From Actinomycetes bacterium (GTDB lineage Bacteria; Actinomycetota; Acidimicrobiia; Acidimicrobiales; RAAP-2), in the NCBI GenBank assembly GCA_021846325.1, contig JAJZBX010000001.1, positions 207,879-271,878 of the forward strand: a stretch of 64,000 nucleotides of DNA, given 5' to 3'. The translations under genes were made by a program, and so were the position numbers. Shown piece after piece: positions 8,482-16,599 of the stretch. Each line of letters opens with the position of its first letter. Within the stretch, counting starts at the first letter, position 1. A model generated the notes under the pieces. That model was not told the DNA's origin. It saw only the letters and a list, made by a program, of their open reading frames with translations, and did no database searches.

Positions 8482-9218
8482 CGCCGCCGACGAACCACGG
8501 GGTGAGCAACGCGCGTCGAGTTCGGCTGGCCCCGGCGGTGGTCGATGTACGCGAGCAGGCGCTGGTAGACGTCCTCACCGATCATGGCGACGAGCTCATC
8601 ACGCATGGAGTCGACCACGCGGCTTCGCCCAACGAAGGCGTCCGGCGTGTCGGTGCACCACCAGTGGAAGTCTGAGCCGCCAGCGCCCCAATCGCGTCGC
8701 TCCCATTGTGCGATGCGGGTGATGACGTGCCCGTCTTCGACAACCTGGTCGTCACGGTGCAGGGGCAGCTGCCAGCAGACGTCGGGCTTGAGTGGGATGT
8801 AGCTCTCATCGTTATCGATCGCCATGACGTGCAGCGCGCATCCCGGCCCGCGAGCGAAGTCCGGTCGGTTCAAAAAGATGCAGGCGTCCTGGGCCAGCCG
8901 GGTGACAATCTCGCCGTTGGGCTTTACCCTCGTCGTACCGCGCGTCCCGCGAGACTTGAACTGCCACTGATCCGACGTCAAGCGTTGCGCCGCTCGTTCG
9001 ACGCGCTGGCGATCCTCCTCGTCGGTGAAGTGCGCACCATAACTACAGCAACCCTGGACGAGTTCGGGCGTTGGCCCCGTCAGAACCCCCTGGCAACCAC
9101 GTCCAAAGATGCAGGTCCACTGGCTCTCGAGAAACGTGACGTCAAACATCCAGGTCCGCCGTTCACGTTCGTCGTCGAAGCTAATCCATTCGTGGGCGTC
9201 GTTGGGTATCGCGGTCAC
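8478..9218 (-). CDS. Conserved cysteine-rich protein of unknown function
   Basis: The 246-residue soluble protein has conserved-looking Cys clusters: CIFGRGC and GCCSYG in the first quarter, then single Cys in DACIF, GPGCALH, DVCWQ and HWWCTD. The pattern suggests a bound metal or iron-sulfur cluster, but I cannot name a family or reaction. There is no signal peptide or membrane helix. It is divergent from nfuA, an Fe-S cluster carrier, with 54 bases between the two start codons; that may be a functional hint. The start is GTG with a leaderless -10 element. Confidence 0.75.
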   Translation of the reverse strand: MTAIPNDAHEWISFDDERERRTWMFDVTFLESQWTCIFGRGCQGVLTGPTPELVQGCCSYGAHFTDEEDRQRVERAAQRLTSDQWQFKSRGTRGTTRVKPNGEIVTRLAQDACIFLNRPDFARGPGCALHVMAIDNDESYIPLKPDVCWQLPLHRDDQVVEDGHVITRIAQWERRDWGAGGSDFHWWCTDTPDAFVGRSRVVDSMRDELVAMIGEDVYQRLLAYIDHRRGQPNSTRVAHPVVRRRR

Positions 9219-9224
9219 GGCACG

Positions 9225-9230
9225 AAACTA
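9225..9230 (-). promoter_or_regulatory. -10 element TAGTTT of the Cys-rich gene (leaderless)
   Basis: On the - strand TAGTTT, then CGTGCC (6 nt), then the GTG at 9218. It is back-to-back with the nfuA promoter. Confidence 0.62.
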
Positions 9231-9260
9231 CTTCGTCGTCGTGTTCACGTATCGCACCTC

Positions 9261-9266
9261 TAGACT
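9261..9266 (+). promoter_or_regulatory. -10 element TAGACT of nfuA (leaderless)
   Basis: TAGACT, then TTAACT (6 nt), then the ATG at 9273. No Shine-Dalgarno sequence. Confidence 0.65.
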
Positions 9267-9272
9267 TTAACT

Positions 9273-9926
9273 ATGACCACGGTTGAGACTTTCGACATTC
9301 TCACGATGACCGACGACGCGCGCAACGTCGTGATCGACGCGCTGGCCAACGAGCCGCGCAGCGAAGAGCTAGCGCTGTTCGTCGAAGTGACCGGTACGCG
9401 CGCCGGGAGCTACACCTACGACCTCTACTTTTCGGATCGAGTGGACGCGCCCTCCGGCGCGGTGGTGGGCCGCGACGGCGACGTGACCATCGTGGTGCTG
9501 GCCACGAGTGTCGACCGGCTGCGCGGCAGTCGACTCGAGTTTTCGCCCGACGGTGGCGGCGGCCTCGTCCTCGTCAACCCGAACGTCCCCACACCACAAG
9601 AACGTCATCCCGGGGTTCCGAGTGACATTCTGGCCTTCGGCGTCGAGGGGCCGCTGGCGCGGCGCGCGGTCGAGGTTCTCGAGTCGACGATCAATCCGTC
9701 GATCGCGGCGCACGGTGGCGTTGCCGACCTCGTCGCGATGGATGAGCAGACTCGGGTTGCCTACATCATGATGGGCGGGGGTTGTCAAGGATGCTCACTG
9801 AGTCGGATGACGCTATCTCAGGGGATTGAGACCGCGCTGGTGGAAGCTATTCCCGAGTTGACGAGCGTCGTCGACGTCACGGATCACGCTTCCGGTGCGA
9901 ATCCCTTCTACAGCGAGGACCACTAG
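9273..9926 (+). CDS. nfuA: NfuA-type Fe-S cluster carrier protein
   Basis: The 217-residue protein has two parts. Residues 1 to about 105 resemble a degenerate A-type (HesB/IscA) domain without its cysteines. The C-terminal NifU domain carries GGGCQGCSLS, the CxxC that holds a [4Fe-4S] cluster at a dimer interface. NfuA proteins deliver Fe-S clusters to apo-enzymes and protect them under oxidative stress. The predicted mRNA starts at the ATG. No isc or suf genes are adjacent. It lies alone between the divergent Cys-rich gene and aroC. Confidence 0.9.
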   Translation: MTTVETFDILTMTDDARNVVIDALANEPRSEELALFVEVTGTRAGSYTYDLYFSDRVDAPSGAVVGRDGDVTIVVLATSVDRLRGSRLEFSPDGGGGLVLVNPNVPTPQERHPGVPSDILAFGVEGPLARRAVEVLESTINPSIAAHGGVADLVAMDEQTRVAYIMMGGGCQGCSLSRMTLSQGIETALVEAIPELTSVVDVTDHASGANPFYSEDH

Positions 9927-9945
9927 GGGATTGAGCCGCGTGCTC

Positions 9946-9951
9946 TAGAAT
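9946..9951 (+). promoter_or_regulatory. -10 element TAGAAT of aroC (leaderless)
   Basis: TAGAAT, then CAGGCG (6 nt), then the ATG at 9958. This probably drives the aroC-aroK-aroB string. Confidence 0.65.
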
Positions 9952-9957
9952 CAGGCG

Positions 9958-11142
9958 ATGTTGCGCTTCCTGACCGCTGGTGAGAGTCATGGGCCGTCGC
10001 TCACGGTGATCGTCGAGGGCCTACCGGCGGGACTCGAGGTGCTCGAAGGGGAGATCGCCGACGAACTGGCGAGGCGGCGACTCGGCTTCGGCCGAGGCCC
10101 GCGGATGCGATTCGAGCGCGACGTTCTGCGACTTTCGGGCGGCATTCGACACGGCCGTACGCTCGGCTCCCCGGTGGCAATCGAGATTCTCAATTCGGAA
10201 TGGCCCAAGTGGGAAAAAGAGATGTCCGCGGCGCCGGGAGTTCCCACGAAGCGCCTGACGGCACCACGACCGGGCCACGCCGATCTGGCGGGCATGCAGA
10301 AGTACGGATTCGACGACGCGCGCGACGTTCTGGAGCGCGCGAGCGCGCGCGAGACCGCCGCTCGGGTGGCCGCCGGCTCGTTGGCCAAGTCACTCCTTGC
10401 CACCATCGGCGTCTCGGTGATTAGTCACGTTGTGCGTATCGGTGCGGTGGCCGCCGCCGACGCGCGACCGGGATCGAACGACCTCGTCGCGGTAGACGCC
10501 AGCGAGGTGCGGTGCTTCGACCCGACGTCCGCGGCCAAGATGATTGCCGAGATCAAGGCAGCGGCGAAGGAGGGCGACTCCCTGGGTGGTATCGCCGAGG
10601 TCATCGCGTTCGGCGTACCGGTCGGCCTCGGTAGTTACGTGCACTGGGACCGAAAGCTCGACGGGCTCTTGGCCGGAGCCCTGATGAGCATTCAGGCGGT
10701 CAAGGCGGTAGAGATCGGCGACGGGATCGCCCAAGCCGCCCAACGCGGCAGCGTCGCGCATGACGCGATTGTGCGCGACGAACGAGCGACGTCATCGGGC
10801 GGATTGGCGCGGCGCAGCGATCACGCGGGCGGTATCGAAGGCGGCGTATCCTCGGGCGCGCCAATCATCGTGAAGGTCGCCATGAAGCCGCTGGCAACGT
10901 TGAATCGGCCGACGTTGGAGACGGTGGACCTCGCCACCGGCGAATCCACCGTCTCGTTCAAGGAACGCACCGACGTCACCGCCGTGCCCGCACTCGGCGT
11001 TGTCGCCGAGGCGATGGTGGCGTTGGTAGTGGCGAACGAGGCGCTACGCAAATTTGGCGGCGATTCGGTCATCGAGTTTGTGCGCAACCACGACGCGTTC
11101 GTCACGAGCCTGGCTGCGTCGGCGCCGTCGGTTCGCACCTAG
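9958..11142 (+). CDS. aroC: Chorismate synthase
   Basis: AroC performs the last step of the shikimate pathway, removing phosphate from EPSP with reduced FMN as cofactor to give chorismate. The 394-residue protein begins MLRFLTAGESHGPSL and contains GRGPRMRFE, RPGHADLAGMQKYG and ARETAARVAAG, all family signatures. The product feeds aromatic amino acids and also the menaquinone pathway encoded at 1271-5446. Two bases separate its stop from the GTG of aroK. Confidence 0.97.
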   Translation: MLRFLTAGESHGPSLTVIVEGLPAGLEVLEGEIADELARRRLGFGRGPRMRFERDVLRLSGGIRHGRTLGSPVAIEILNSEWPKWEKEMSAAPGVPTKRLTAPRPGHADLAGMQKYGFDDARDVLERASARETAARVAAGSLAKSLLATIGVSVISHVVRIGAVAAADARPGSNDLVAVDASEVRCFDPTSAAKMIAEIKAAAKEGDSLGGIAEVIAFGVPVGLGSYVHWDRKLDGLLAGALMSIQAVKAVEIGDGIAQAAQRGSVAHDAIVRDERATSSGGLARRSDHAGGIEGGVSSGAPIIVKVAMKPLATLNRPTLETVDLATGESTVSFKERTDVTAVPALGVVAEAMVALVVANEALRKFGGDSVIEFVRNHDAFVTSLAASAPSVRT

Positions 11143-11144
11143 CC

Positions 11145-11639
11145 GTGGCTCGACTGGTTTTGGTCGGTCTGCCGGGAAGCGGTAAGTCGACCGTGGCCCT
11201 CGCGTTGGGACGCGCACTTGGTGTGACGACGTGTGACACTGACGACACCATCGCCGAGCGAGTCGGTTCGACGGTGGGTGACTATCTGCGAGCCGTGGGG
11301 GAGGCCACGTTTCGATCGGTCGAGCTGGCGGCGCTACTCGACTGCGTGGGTCACGACGCGGTCGTCGCGACTGGCGGGGGCGTTGTCGAGTCTGAGTCGG
11401 CGCGCGATCTGCTCGCGCGTGAGTTGACGGTGTGGTTGGATGCACCCGACGAGGTCTTAGTCGGTCGGATCGCGGGCGGGGATCGCCCGCTGCTGGGTGC
11501 CGAACCCGCGTACGCCATCGCCGCACTCCGTAGGAAACGTTCAGCGTGGTACGAGGCCGTGGCCACGGCACGCGTCGATGCGACCGGGTCCGTGGAGGAT
11601 GTATCGGCACGAGTTCGCCGTGCGATGATTGCCACATGA
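11145..11639 (+). CDS. aroK: Shikimate kinase
   Basis: This 164-residue P-loop kinase phosphorylates shikimate at the 3-OH. The Walker A motif GLPGSGKST is at residues 8-16, followed by the shikimate-binding segments DTDD, the Arg in FRSVE and GGGVV, then the lid region RPLL. The GTG start has no strong ribosome binding site, so translation probably depends on coupling to aroC. The stop overlaps the aroB start (ATGA). Confidence 0.95.
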   Translation: MARLVLVGLPGSGKSTVALALGRALGVTTCDTDDTIAERVGSTVGDYLRAVGEATFRSVELAALLDCVGHDAVVATGGGVVESESARDLLARELTVWLDAPDEVLVGRIAGGDRPLLGAEPAYAIAALRRKRSAWYEAVATARVDATGSVEDVSARVRRAMIAT

Positions 11640-12685
11640 GTATCCACGTCGACCTGGGTGAGCGCGGGTACGACGTGATCACCGCACCGGACGCGCGCCG
11701 CGAGTTGTCCGGCGTGATCGCCCGGCGATTGCCTCGCGCGCGCGCGGCGGCCGTCGTCACCGCCGCGTCACTGGTCGACCAGCCGTGGTTCGACGTCGAC
11801 ACCGGGCTGGTGCAGCACGTCGTCATCGTGCCCGACGGTGAAGCCGCCAAAACGCTGGCCGCGGTCGAGTATCTCTGTGAACGCTTCGCCACGCTGGGAC
11901 TGTCGCGCGACGACGTGGTCGTCGCGATTGGTGGCGGCGCGGTCACCGACGTGGCGGGCTTCGCCGCGGCGGTGTACCTGCGAGGGATTGCGGTCGTGCA
12001 CGTACCGACGTCGCTGGTGGGTCAGGTCGATGCCGCGGTGGGCGGCAAGACCGGGGTGAATTTGACCGTGGGCAAGAACCTGGTCGGCGCGTTTCATCAG
12101 CCACTCGCCGTGTTGTGCGATGTCGCAACGCTCGAAACGCTGCCCGCGCGCGAACTGCGAAGTGGACGCGGCGAGCTCGCGAAGTGTTGGTTATTGGAAC
12201 GTCGCGATTCCGACGCGATTGCGGCGACGACGCGTAGCGAGTTGGTGAGCATGGCGGTGGAGTTCAAGGCCTCGATCGTCGCCGCCGACGAGCGCGAGTT
12301 GGGGAGTCGCGCTCTGTTGAATTACGGGCATACGCTCGGCCACGCCATCGAGCTCCTCGTGCTCGCTCGCGACGCGAACGAGTTGCGCCACGGTGAGGCG
12401 GTCTCGATCGGACTAGCGTTCGCGGCGCGGTTGGCTCACGCGCTGGGACGAGTTGGCAACGACGTCATCCGCTACCACGACGCGGTGCTCGACGGCTTTG
12501 ACGTACCGCGACGGCTGCCACGTGGGTTGGGCGCTGAAGCACTGGTGGATCTCATGCTGCGCGACAAGAAGGCTCGCCACGACCTCACCTTCGTGCTCGA
12601 TGGACCCAACGGTTTCGAGGTCGTGTCGGGCATCGATCCCCTAGTGGTTGGCGCCCAGATCGATCGGTTTCGCGATGAGCAGTGA
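11636..12685 (+). CDS. aroB: 3-dehydroquinate synthase
   Basis: AroB converts DAHP to 3-dehydroquinate using NAD+ and a divalent metal. The 349-residue protein has the NAD site GGGAVTDVAGFAAAVYLRG, the core VPTSLVGQVDAAVGGKTGVN and the metal-binding histidines in NYGHTLGHAIE and LRHGEAVSIG. The frame is open upstream inside aroK, but ATG 11636 is the coupled start and gives the standard N-terminus. Confidence 0.96.
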   Translation: MSIHVDLGERGYDVITAPDARRELSGVIARRLPRARAAAVVTAASLVDQPWFDVDTGLVQHVVIVPDGEAAKTLAAVEYLCERFATLGLSRDDVVVAIGGGAVTDVAGFAAAVYLRGIAVVHVPTSLVGQVDAAVGGKTGVNLTVGKNLVGAFHQPLAVLCDVATLETLPARELRSGRGELAKCWLLERRDSDAIAATTRSELVSMAVEFKASIVAADERELGSRALLNYGHTLGHAIELLVLARDANELRHGEAVSIGLAFAARLAHALGRVGNDVIRYHDAVLDGFDVPRRLPRGLGAEALVDLMLRDKKARHDLTFVLDGPNGFEVVSGIDPLVVGAQIDRFRDEQ

Positions 12686-12700
12686 ATGGCGCGAGCGAGA

Positions 12701-12706
12701 TAGTCT
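12701..12706 (+). promoter_or_regulatory. -10 element TAGTCT upstream of the aroB-aroQ small ORF
   Basis: TAGTCT predicts a start of transcription near 12713. The transcript would begin with GGAGG and reach the ATG at 12723 after a leader of only about 10 nt. Confidence 0.45.
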
Positions 12707-12722
12707 GGCCGCGGAGGTCGGT

Positions 12723-12914
12723 ATGGTTGCACGACGGCGATCGGGACTGGCGACCTGGGCGCGGTGTGGCGTGACCACCGCGTACGTATTGGGTCGTGAT
12801 GGTGACGCTCGCGTGGCGCGACCATGGTCAAGGAACGCGGCGTCGCTAGTCGCGAGAAGCGACGTTGTTGTGGCGCGACGCTGGCGCAACGTTGGTCCGA
12901 GAGTCGCTCGATGA
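12723..12914 (+). CDS. Possible 63-residue Arg-rich protein or leader ORF before aroQ
   Basis: This ORF fills the 225-base gap between aroB and aroQ. It begins 5 nt after a GGAGG and ends by overlapping the aroQ start as ATGA, like true operon genes here. The product has about 15 Arg in 63 residues, no Cys cluster and no recognisable domain. It may be a small protein, a leader ORF that couples translation into aroQ, or chance. An in-frame ATG at 12675 would extend it into aroB. Confidence 0.4.
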   Translation: MVARRRSGLATWARCGVTTAYVLGRDGDARVARPWSRNAASLVARSDVVVARRWRNVGPRVAR

Positions 12915-13378
12915 GTGAGGATTCCGCGGGTACCGAGGCGCGGCGCGCTGAACTGTTGCTGCTGTCTGGACCGAATCTCGATGAGCTGGGCGTGCGTGAC
13001 CTTGCCGTCTACGGCCGATCGACGCTGGCGGACCACGTCAACCGGGTGAGCGCTTTGGCTGACGCGCAGGGACTGGTCGTGCGACACCGGCAGTCCAATT
13101 TCGAAGGTGATCTCATTGAGGCGGTGCACGCGGCTCGCGAGACCGCGTTGGCGATCATCATCAATGCCGGAGCGCTCTCCCACACGTCGTGGGCGCTCGC
13201 GGACGCCCTCGCAACGTTTCCGGGGATCAAGGTGGAAGTGCATCTGTCGAATCCCGCGGCTCGTGAGCCCTATCGTCACGTCAGTACCTTGGCCGGGGTC
13301 GTCAATGGCACCGTAGCGGGATTTGGAGCGCTCAGCTACGACCTCGCGCTGACCGCGGTGGTCGCCCTCTTGGCGTGA
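12911..13378 (+). CDS. aroQ: Type II 3-dehydroquinate dehydratase
   Basis: AroQ dehydrates 3-dehydroquinate to 3-dehydroshikimate. The 155-residue protein follows the type II pattern: SGPNLDELGVRD at the N-terminus, the catalytic Tyr in AVYG, the substrate loop RQSNFEGDLIE, INAGALSHTSWAL (Ala where most have Pro) and the catalytic His in KVEVHLSNP. It is divergent in several normally fixed positions but keeps the catalytic residues. I chose ATG 12911; the frame is open further upstream without a good start signal. Confidence 0.9.
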   Translation: MSEDSAGTEARRAELLLLSGPNLDELGVRDLAVYGRSTLADHVNRVSALADAQGLVVRHRQSNFEGDLIEAVHAARETALAIIINAGALSHTSWALADALATFPGIKVEVHLSNPAAREPYRHVSTLAGVVNGTVAGFGALSYDLALTAVVALLA

Positions 13379-13405
13379 GGTGTGCCGTGGGCGCGGGCGG
13401 TTGCC

Positions 13406-13411
13406 TAGACT
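13406..13411 (+). promoter_or_regulatory. -10 element TAGACT of efp (leadered)
   Basis: The hexamer is about 30 nt before the start codon, predicting a short leader that carries AAAGG at 13430-13434 as ribosome binding site. This contrasts with the leaderless promoters nearby. Confidence 0.5.
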
Positions 13412-13443
13412 AGGGCGCGCAACTTTTTGAAAGGTCCCCGGTG

Positions 13444-14007
13444 ATGGCCGCCATATCCAGCAACGACATTAAGAACGGTATCACGCTGAAAATCGAAGAC
13501 GGCCTGTTCACGGTGGTTGAGTTTCAGCACGTCAAGCCGGGTAAGGGCGGAGCGTTCGTGCGCACCAAGTTGCGCAACGCCCGGTCGGGTGCGGTGATTG
13601 AACGAACGTACCGATCGGACGAACGCCTCGAACAGGCCATCATTGACAAGCGCGACATGCAGTACCTCTACCGTGACGGCGACGATTACGTCTTCATGGA
13701 CCAGTCGTCGTATGATCAGGTGTCCGTCGCGGCGAAGAGCCTCGGCGATGCGTCGAACTTCCTGGTCGAAACGGGTAAGGCGATGTTGGTGCTGTTCAAC
13801 GACGAAATCATCGGGATCGAGTTGCCGGCGTCGGTCGAGTTGCGCATCGCCGAGACCGAACCAGGCATTCAGGGCGACCGCGTCTCGGGGGCTCGCAAAC
13901 CGGCGACGCTCGAGACTGGGTACGTGGTTCAGGTCCCGCTCTTCGTCGGTCCCGGCGAGGTCATCAAGGTAGACACGCGCACCGGTGACTACATCACGCG
14001 GGCCTAG
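13444..14007 (+). CDS. efp: Translation elongation factor P
   Basis: EF-P binds between the P and E sites of the ribosome and relieves stalling at proline runs. The 187-residue protein has the three-domain length of the family, starting ISSNDIKNGITLKIEDG. The domain I loop KPGKGGAFVR carries the Lys that is modified in many bacteria. The C-terminal signature GEVIKVDTRTGDYITRA is complete. GTG 13441 is an alternative start one codon upstream. nusB follows after 25 bases. Confidence 0.97.
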   Translation: MAAISSNDIKNGITLKIEDGLFTVVEFQHVKPGKGGAFVRTKLRNARSGAVIERTYRSDERLEQAIIDKRDMQYLYRDGDDYVFMDQSSYDQVSVAAKSLGDASNFLVETGKAMLVLFNDEIIGIELPASVELRIAETEPGIQGDRVSGARKPATLETGYVVQVPLFVGPGEVIKVDTRTGDYITRA

Positions 14008-14032
14008 TGCGCACCACGACGATGGTGCACCG

Positions 14033-14437
14033 ATGAGTGAACTCGGTAGTCAACGGCACCGGGCCCGTGAGCGTGCACTGGAGATCTTGTACGAGGCGAC
14101 AATGAAGGCGAGGCCCATTCGGGAAATCCGGTTGGCGCTGGCGCTCGTTCCGGATCCGTACGTGATGCAACTTCTTGAAGCGGTGGAGCTGAACGAGTCG
14201 CGCGCCAACGAATTGATCGCCGCCAATTCTCGAGCGTGGACGATAGATCGACTGGCCCTCGTCGATCGGTTGATCATGACATTGGCCATCGGCGAGCTGC
14301 TGATGGCGGACCGACCACCGACGGCCGTGGTGCTCAACGAAGCCGTTGAGCTGGCGCGCACCTTTTCGACCGATGACTCACCCGCCTTTGTCAATGGCGT
14401 CCTGGCGGCGTGCGCCGCCAGCCTTTTCTCGGACTAG
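14033..14437 (+). CDS. nusB: Transcription antitermination factor NusB
   Basis: NusB with NusE (S10) binds boxA RNA in rRNA leaders and promotes antitermination. The 134-residue all-helical protein starts SQRHRARERALEILYEATMK and has the second conserved block IDRLALVDRLIMTLAIGELL, PPTAVVLNEAVELARTFST and FVNGVLAA. The efp-nusB order is widely conserved. Its probable RNA target, a boxA-like element, is seen at 63699. Confidence 0.94.
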   Translation: MSELGSQRHRARERALEILYEATMKARPIREIRLALALVPDPYVMQLLEAVELNESRANELIAANSRAWTIDRLALVDRLIMTLAIGELLMADRPPTAVVLNEAVELARTFSTDDSPAFVNGVLAACAASLFSD

Positions 14438-14447
14438 GAGCGACGCT

Positions 14448-16184
14448 ATGCCCGGCATGGGTCAGCGCTCAATTGACCTGACCAATCCGTTCGTGGTCGC
14501 GCTCTTTCGCCACGCGAGTTTCGTTACGATGTTGGTGTGGCTCGGTGCGGTGGCCATCGCCCTGTTGGTGTTGCTGGCGCTAACCCGTGGACTGTTGCGC
14601 TTCAATCTCTCACCCGACGCCGAGAACGAACCGGTCGCGCGGATCTACTTGCGCCGCGGCTTCGGAGCGCTGTGGCTGCTTGATGGGCTCCTGCAGTTTC
14701 AGGCGTCCATGCCGCTGGGCCTCGCCAACAACGTGGTCGCTCCGATGTCGGTCGGAACACCCGGGTGGCTCCATCGGGCGATGAACGTGGCGATGACCCT
14801 GTGGAACAGCCATCCGGTGACCATGGCCTCAGGCGTGGCGTGGTTGCAGGTTGGCATCGGACTCTTGTTGATCGTGTCCAGGGGCGCCACCGGCCGATTC
14901 GCTGGCGCGCTGTCGGCCGCGTGGGCCGCGGTGGTGTGGCTGATCGGCAACGGTGCCGGTGGCCTGTTCATTCACGGCGCCTCGGTTCTGTTCGGCTGGC
15001 CCGGCGCCTCACTGTTCTACCTGTACGCCGGCGTCTGGATCGCGTGTGACGCCGATCTCTTCCGCCGCCGGTTCTCGTCGGTGACGCGCCGCGGTGTCGC
15101 CGGGGTCTTGCTCGCGGGGGCCGTTGTCCAGTCACTGCCGTCGGCGGGATTCTGGCACGGGGGACCCACCAATGCGCTGACGGCGATGACGAGCTACATG
15201 AGCGCGATTGCTCAACCACACTGGCTGGCGCGCATCGTACGAGCAACCGGTTCACTAGCGGCGACGATGGGTGGCGGACTCAACGTCGTCGTGTTGCTGT
15301 GGTTGTGCATCGGCTCAGTGGGGCTGTGGCTCTCAGCGTCGAGGCGTTGGCGGTGGCCAACCTACGTCGTCGTCGGTGGCGCGCTCGTGCTCTGGCTGAG
15401 CACCCAGGACACGGCGCTCTTCGGTGGCCTCGCCACGGACGTGAATTCGCTGCCCGCCATCGCACTGATCGTGTGGTGCGCCTCACCGGCGCGACGGCGT
15501 GACGGTTCTCGTCGAACGTGGCTGCCGCGCGAGATGGTGAGCAGTTCGGCGTCCGTCATTGCGACGTTCGCCGCGTCAATGGTGCTGGTGTCTGCGGTCG
15601 CCATGGGGTGGGCCGCCGTGGCCGGCGCCGAGACCACGTTGTACCTCGCTCAGAACGGACCCGCGACCGCGGTGAACGCGCCGGCGAAATCGTTTCAGCT
15701 GACCGACCAGTACGGAAGGCCGTACCGCCTGGGCGAGCACCGCGGCCGAGTAACCCTGCTCACGTTCCTCGACCCCCACTGTTGGACCGACTGTCCACTG
15801 CTCGCCAGCCAGATCGCCCAGTTGCGGCGTGCGTTTCCAAGGCGGGCCCAGCTCGACATCGTCGCGGTCGCCGCCGACCCGTACCACGAGTCGCTCGCCG
15901 ACGTGCGACATTTCATCACCACGCGAGGCTTGCGTTCGGTTCCCAACTTCTTCTTCGTCACCGGAACCAGGGCGCAGACCAGGGCCGTGTGGCGCAACTA
16001 CGGGATCAGTGTGATCATGAAGCCGTCCGACCAGATGAGCGTGCATTCAGACTTCATGTTCATCATCGCGGCGAATCAACGGCTGCACTGGATCATTCCC
16101 GACAATCCATTGGCGAGCTCGGCCGGAACGGCGTCCGCCGTGGCAGAACTTCACGCGTTGCTCGCGTACGAGGGGGTCCGTTAG
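14448..16184 (+). CDS. Polytopic membrane protein fused to an SCO1/SenC domain
   Basis: The 578-residue protein starts at ATG 14448, 7 nt after AGGAG. About nine hydrophobic segments fill residues 20-400. They are followed by an extracytoplasmic thioredoxin-like domain with HCWTDCP near residues 444-450, the CxxxCP copper site of SCO1/SenC proteins, and the third ligand His in SVHSDF near residue 532. SCO proteins deliver copper to, or reduce, the CuA site of cytochrome oxidase subunit II, and coxB lies a little downstream. I do not recognise the membrane part; GALWLLDGLLQFQASMP may be a re-entrant or functional segment. It might import copper or anchor the domain, but that is inference. A second, simple SCO protein lies at 22580. 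Confidence 0.85.
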   Translation: MPGMGQRSIDLTNPFVVALFRHASFVTMLVWLGAVAIALLVLLALTRGLLRFNLSPDAENEPVARIYLRRGFGALWLLDGLLQFQASMPLGLANNVVAPMSVGTPGWLHRAMNVAMTLWNSHPVTMASGVAWLQVGIGLLLIVSRGATGRFAGALSAAWAAVVWLIGNGAGGLFIHGASVLFGWPGASLFYLYAGVWIACDADLFRRRFSSVTRRGVAGVLLAGAVVQSLPSAGFWHGGPTNALTAMTSYMSAIAQPHWLARIVRATGSLAATMGGGLNVVVLLWLCIGSVGLWLSASRRWRWPTYVVVGGALVLWLSTQDTALFGGLATDVNSLPAIALIVWCASPARRRDGSRRTWLPREMVSSSASVIATFAASMVLVSAVAMGWAAVAGAETTLYLAQNGPATAVNAPAKSFQLTDQYGRPYRLGEHRGRVTLLTFLDPHCWTDCPLLASQIAQLRRAFPRRAQLDIVAVAADPYHESLADVRHFITTRGLRSVPNFFFVTGTRAQTRAVWRNYGISVIMKPSDQMSVHSDFMFIIAANQRLHWIIPDNPLASSAGTASAVAELHALLAYEGVR

Positions 16185-16196
16185 CGCAGCGAGCGA

Positions 16197-16535
16197 TCAC
16201 CCATCGTCGTCGGCGCGCTCGCCGTGCACGCGTCGGAGGTAGTCGTTATACGCGCGCAGCGCTTCGTCACTCACTGGATCCGTACGCGGCTCGACCTTGG
16301 ATTCCGGGGCGGGGTCACGCTCGCGGCGCTCGTCGCTGAGAAGTTTCTTCCATACGTACACACCGTATGCCGCGAAGATCGGCCACTCGAATACGTAGGC
16401 CCACGACAAGCGATTTCCACCCAGTGCCCGGTGCAGTTCGATGTAGAACGCGCTGACGCAAATGATCTCGGCGAGAGCGAGACCGAGATGTATTACAAGA
16501 GGATTCTTAGTCTCACGTCGCACTAACACGAACAC
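16197..16535 (-). CDS. Small membrane protein, paralogue of the one at 23473
   Basis: The 112-residue protein has two hydrophobic segments: IHLGLALAEIICVSAFYIE and the region after GGNRLSWAYVFEWP. Its tail is charged. The block GGNxLSWAYVFEWP followed by VYxWxKxL is shared with the protein at 23473, so the two are paralogues standing on opposite sides of the oxidase genes and transcribed away from them. Function unknown; a role in oxidase assembly or stability is suggested only by position. Several GTG codons near the start leave the exact N-terminus uncertain. Confidence 0.78.
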   Translation of the reverse strand: MFVLVRRETKNPLVIHLGLALAEIICVSAFYIELHRALGGNRLSWAYVFEWPIFAAYGVYVWKKLLSDERRERDPAPESKVEPRTDPVSDEALRAYNDYLRRVHGERADDDG

Positions 16536-16551
16536 TACCGATGCGAGCCGT

Positions 16552-16557
16552 TACTCT
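16552..16557 (+). promoter_or_regulatory. Possible -10 element TACTCT for the oxidase operon
   Basis: TACTCT lies in the divergent gap and would give a leader of about 36 nt containing AAGGAG at 16588-16593 before the cupredoxin ATG. Confidence 0.45.
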
Positions 16558-16599
16558 CAGTTCCACGTTTCACCAAGGTTGAAGCACAAGGAGCGGGGT

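Noticed and set aside
12641..13279. 212-codon - strand ORF over the aroB-aroQ gap
   Set aside because: Covers most of aroQ in antisense, no ribosome site or -10 element, no recognisable domain.
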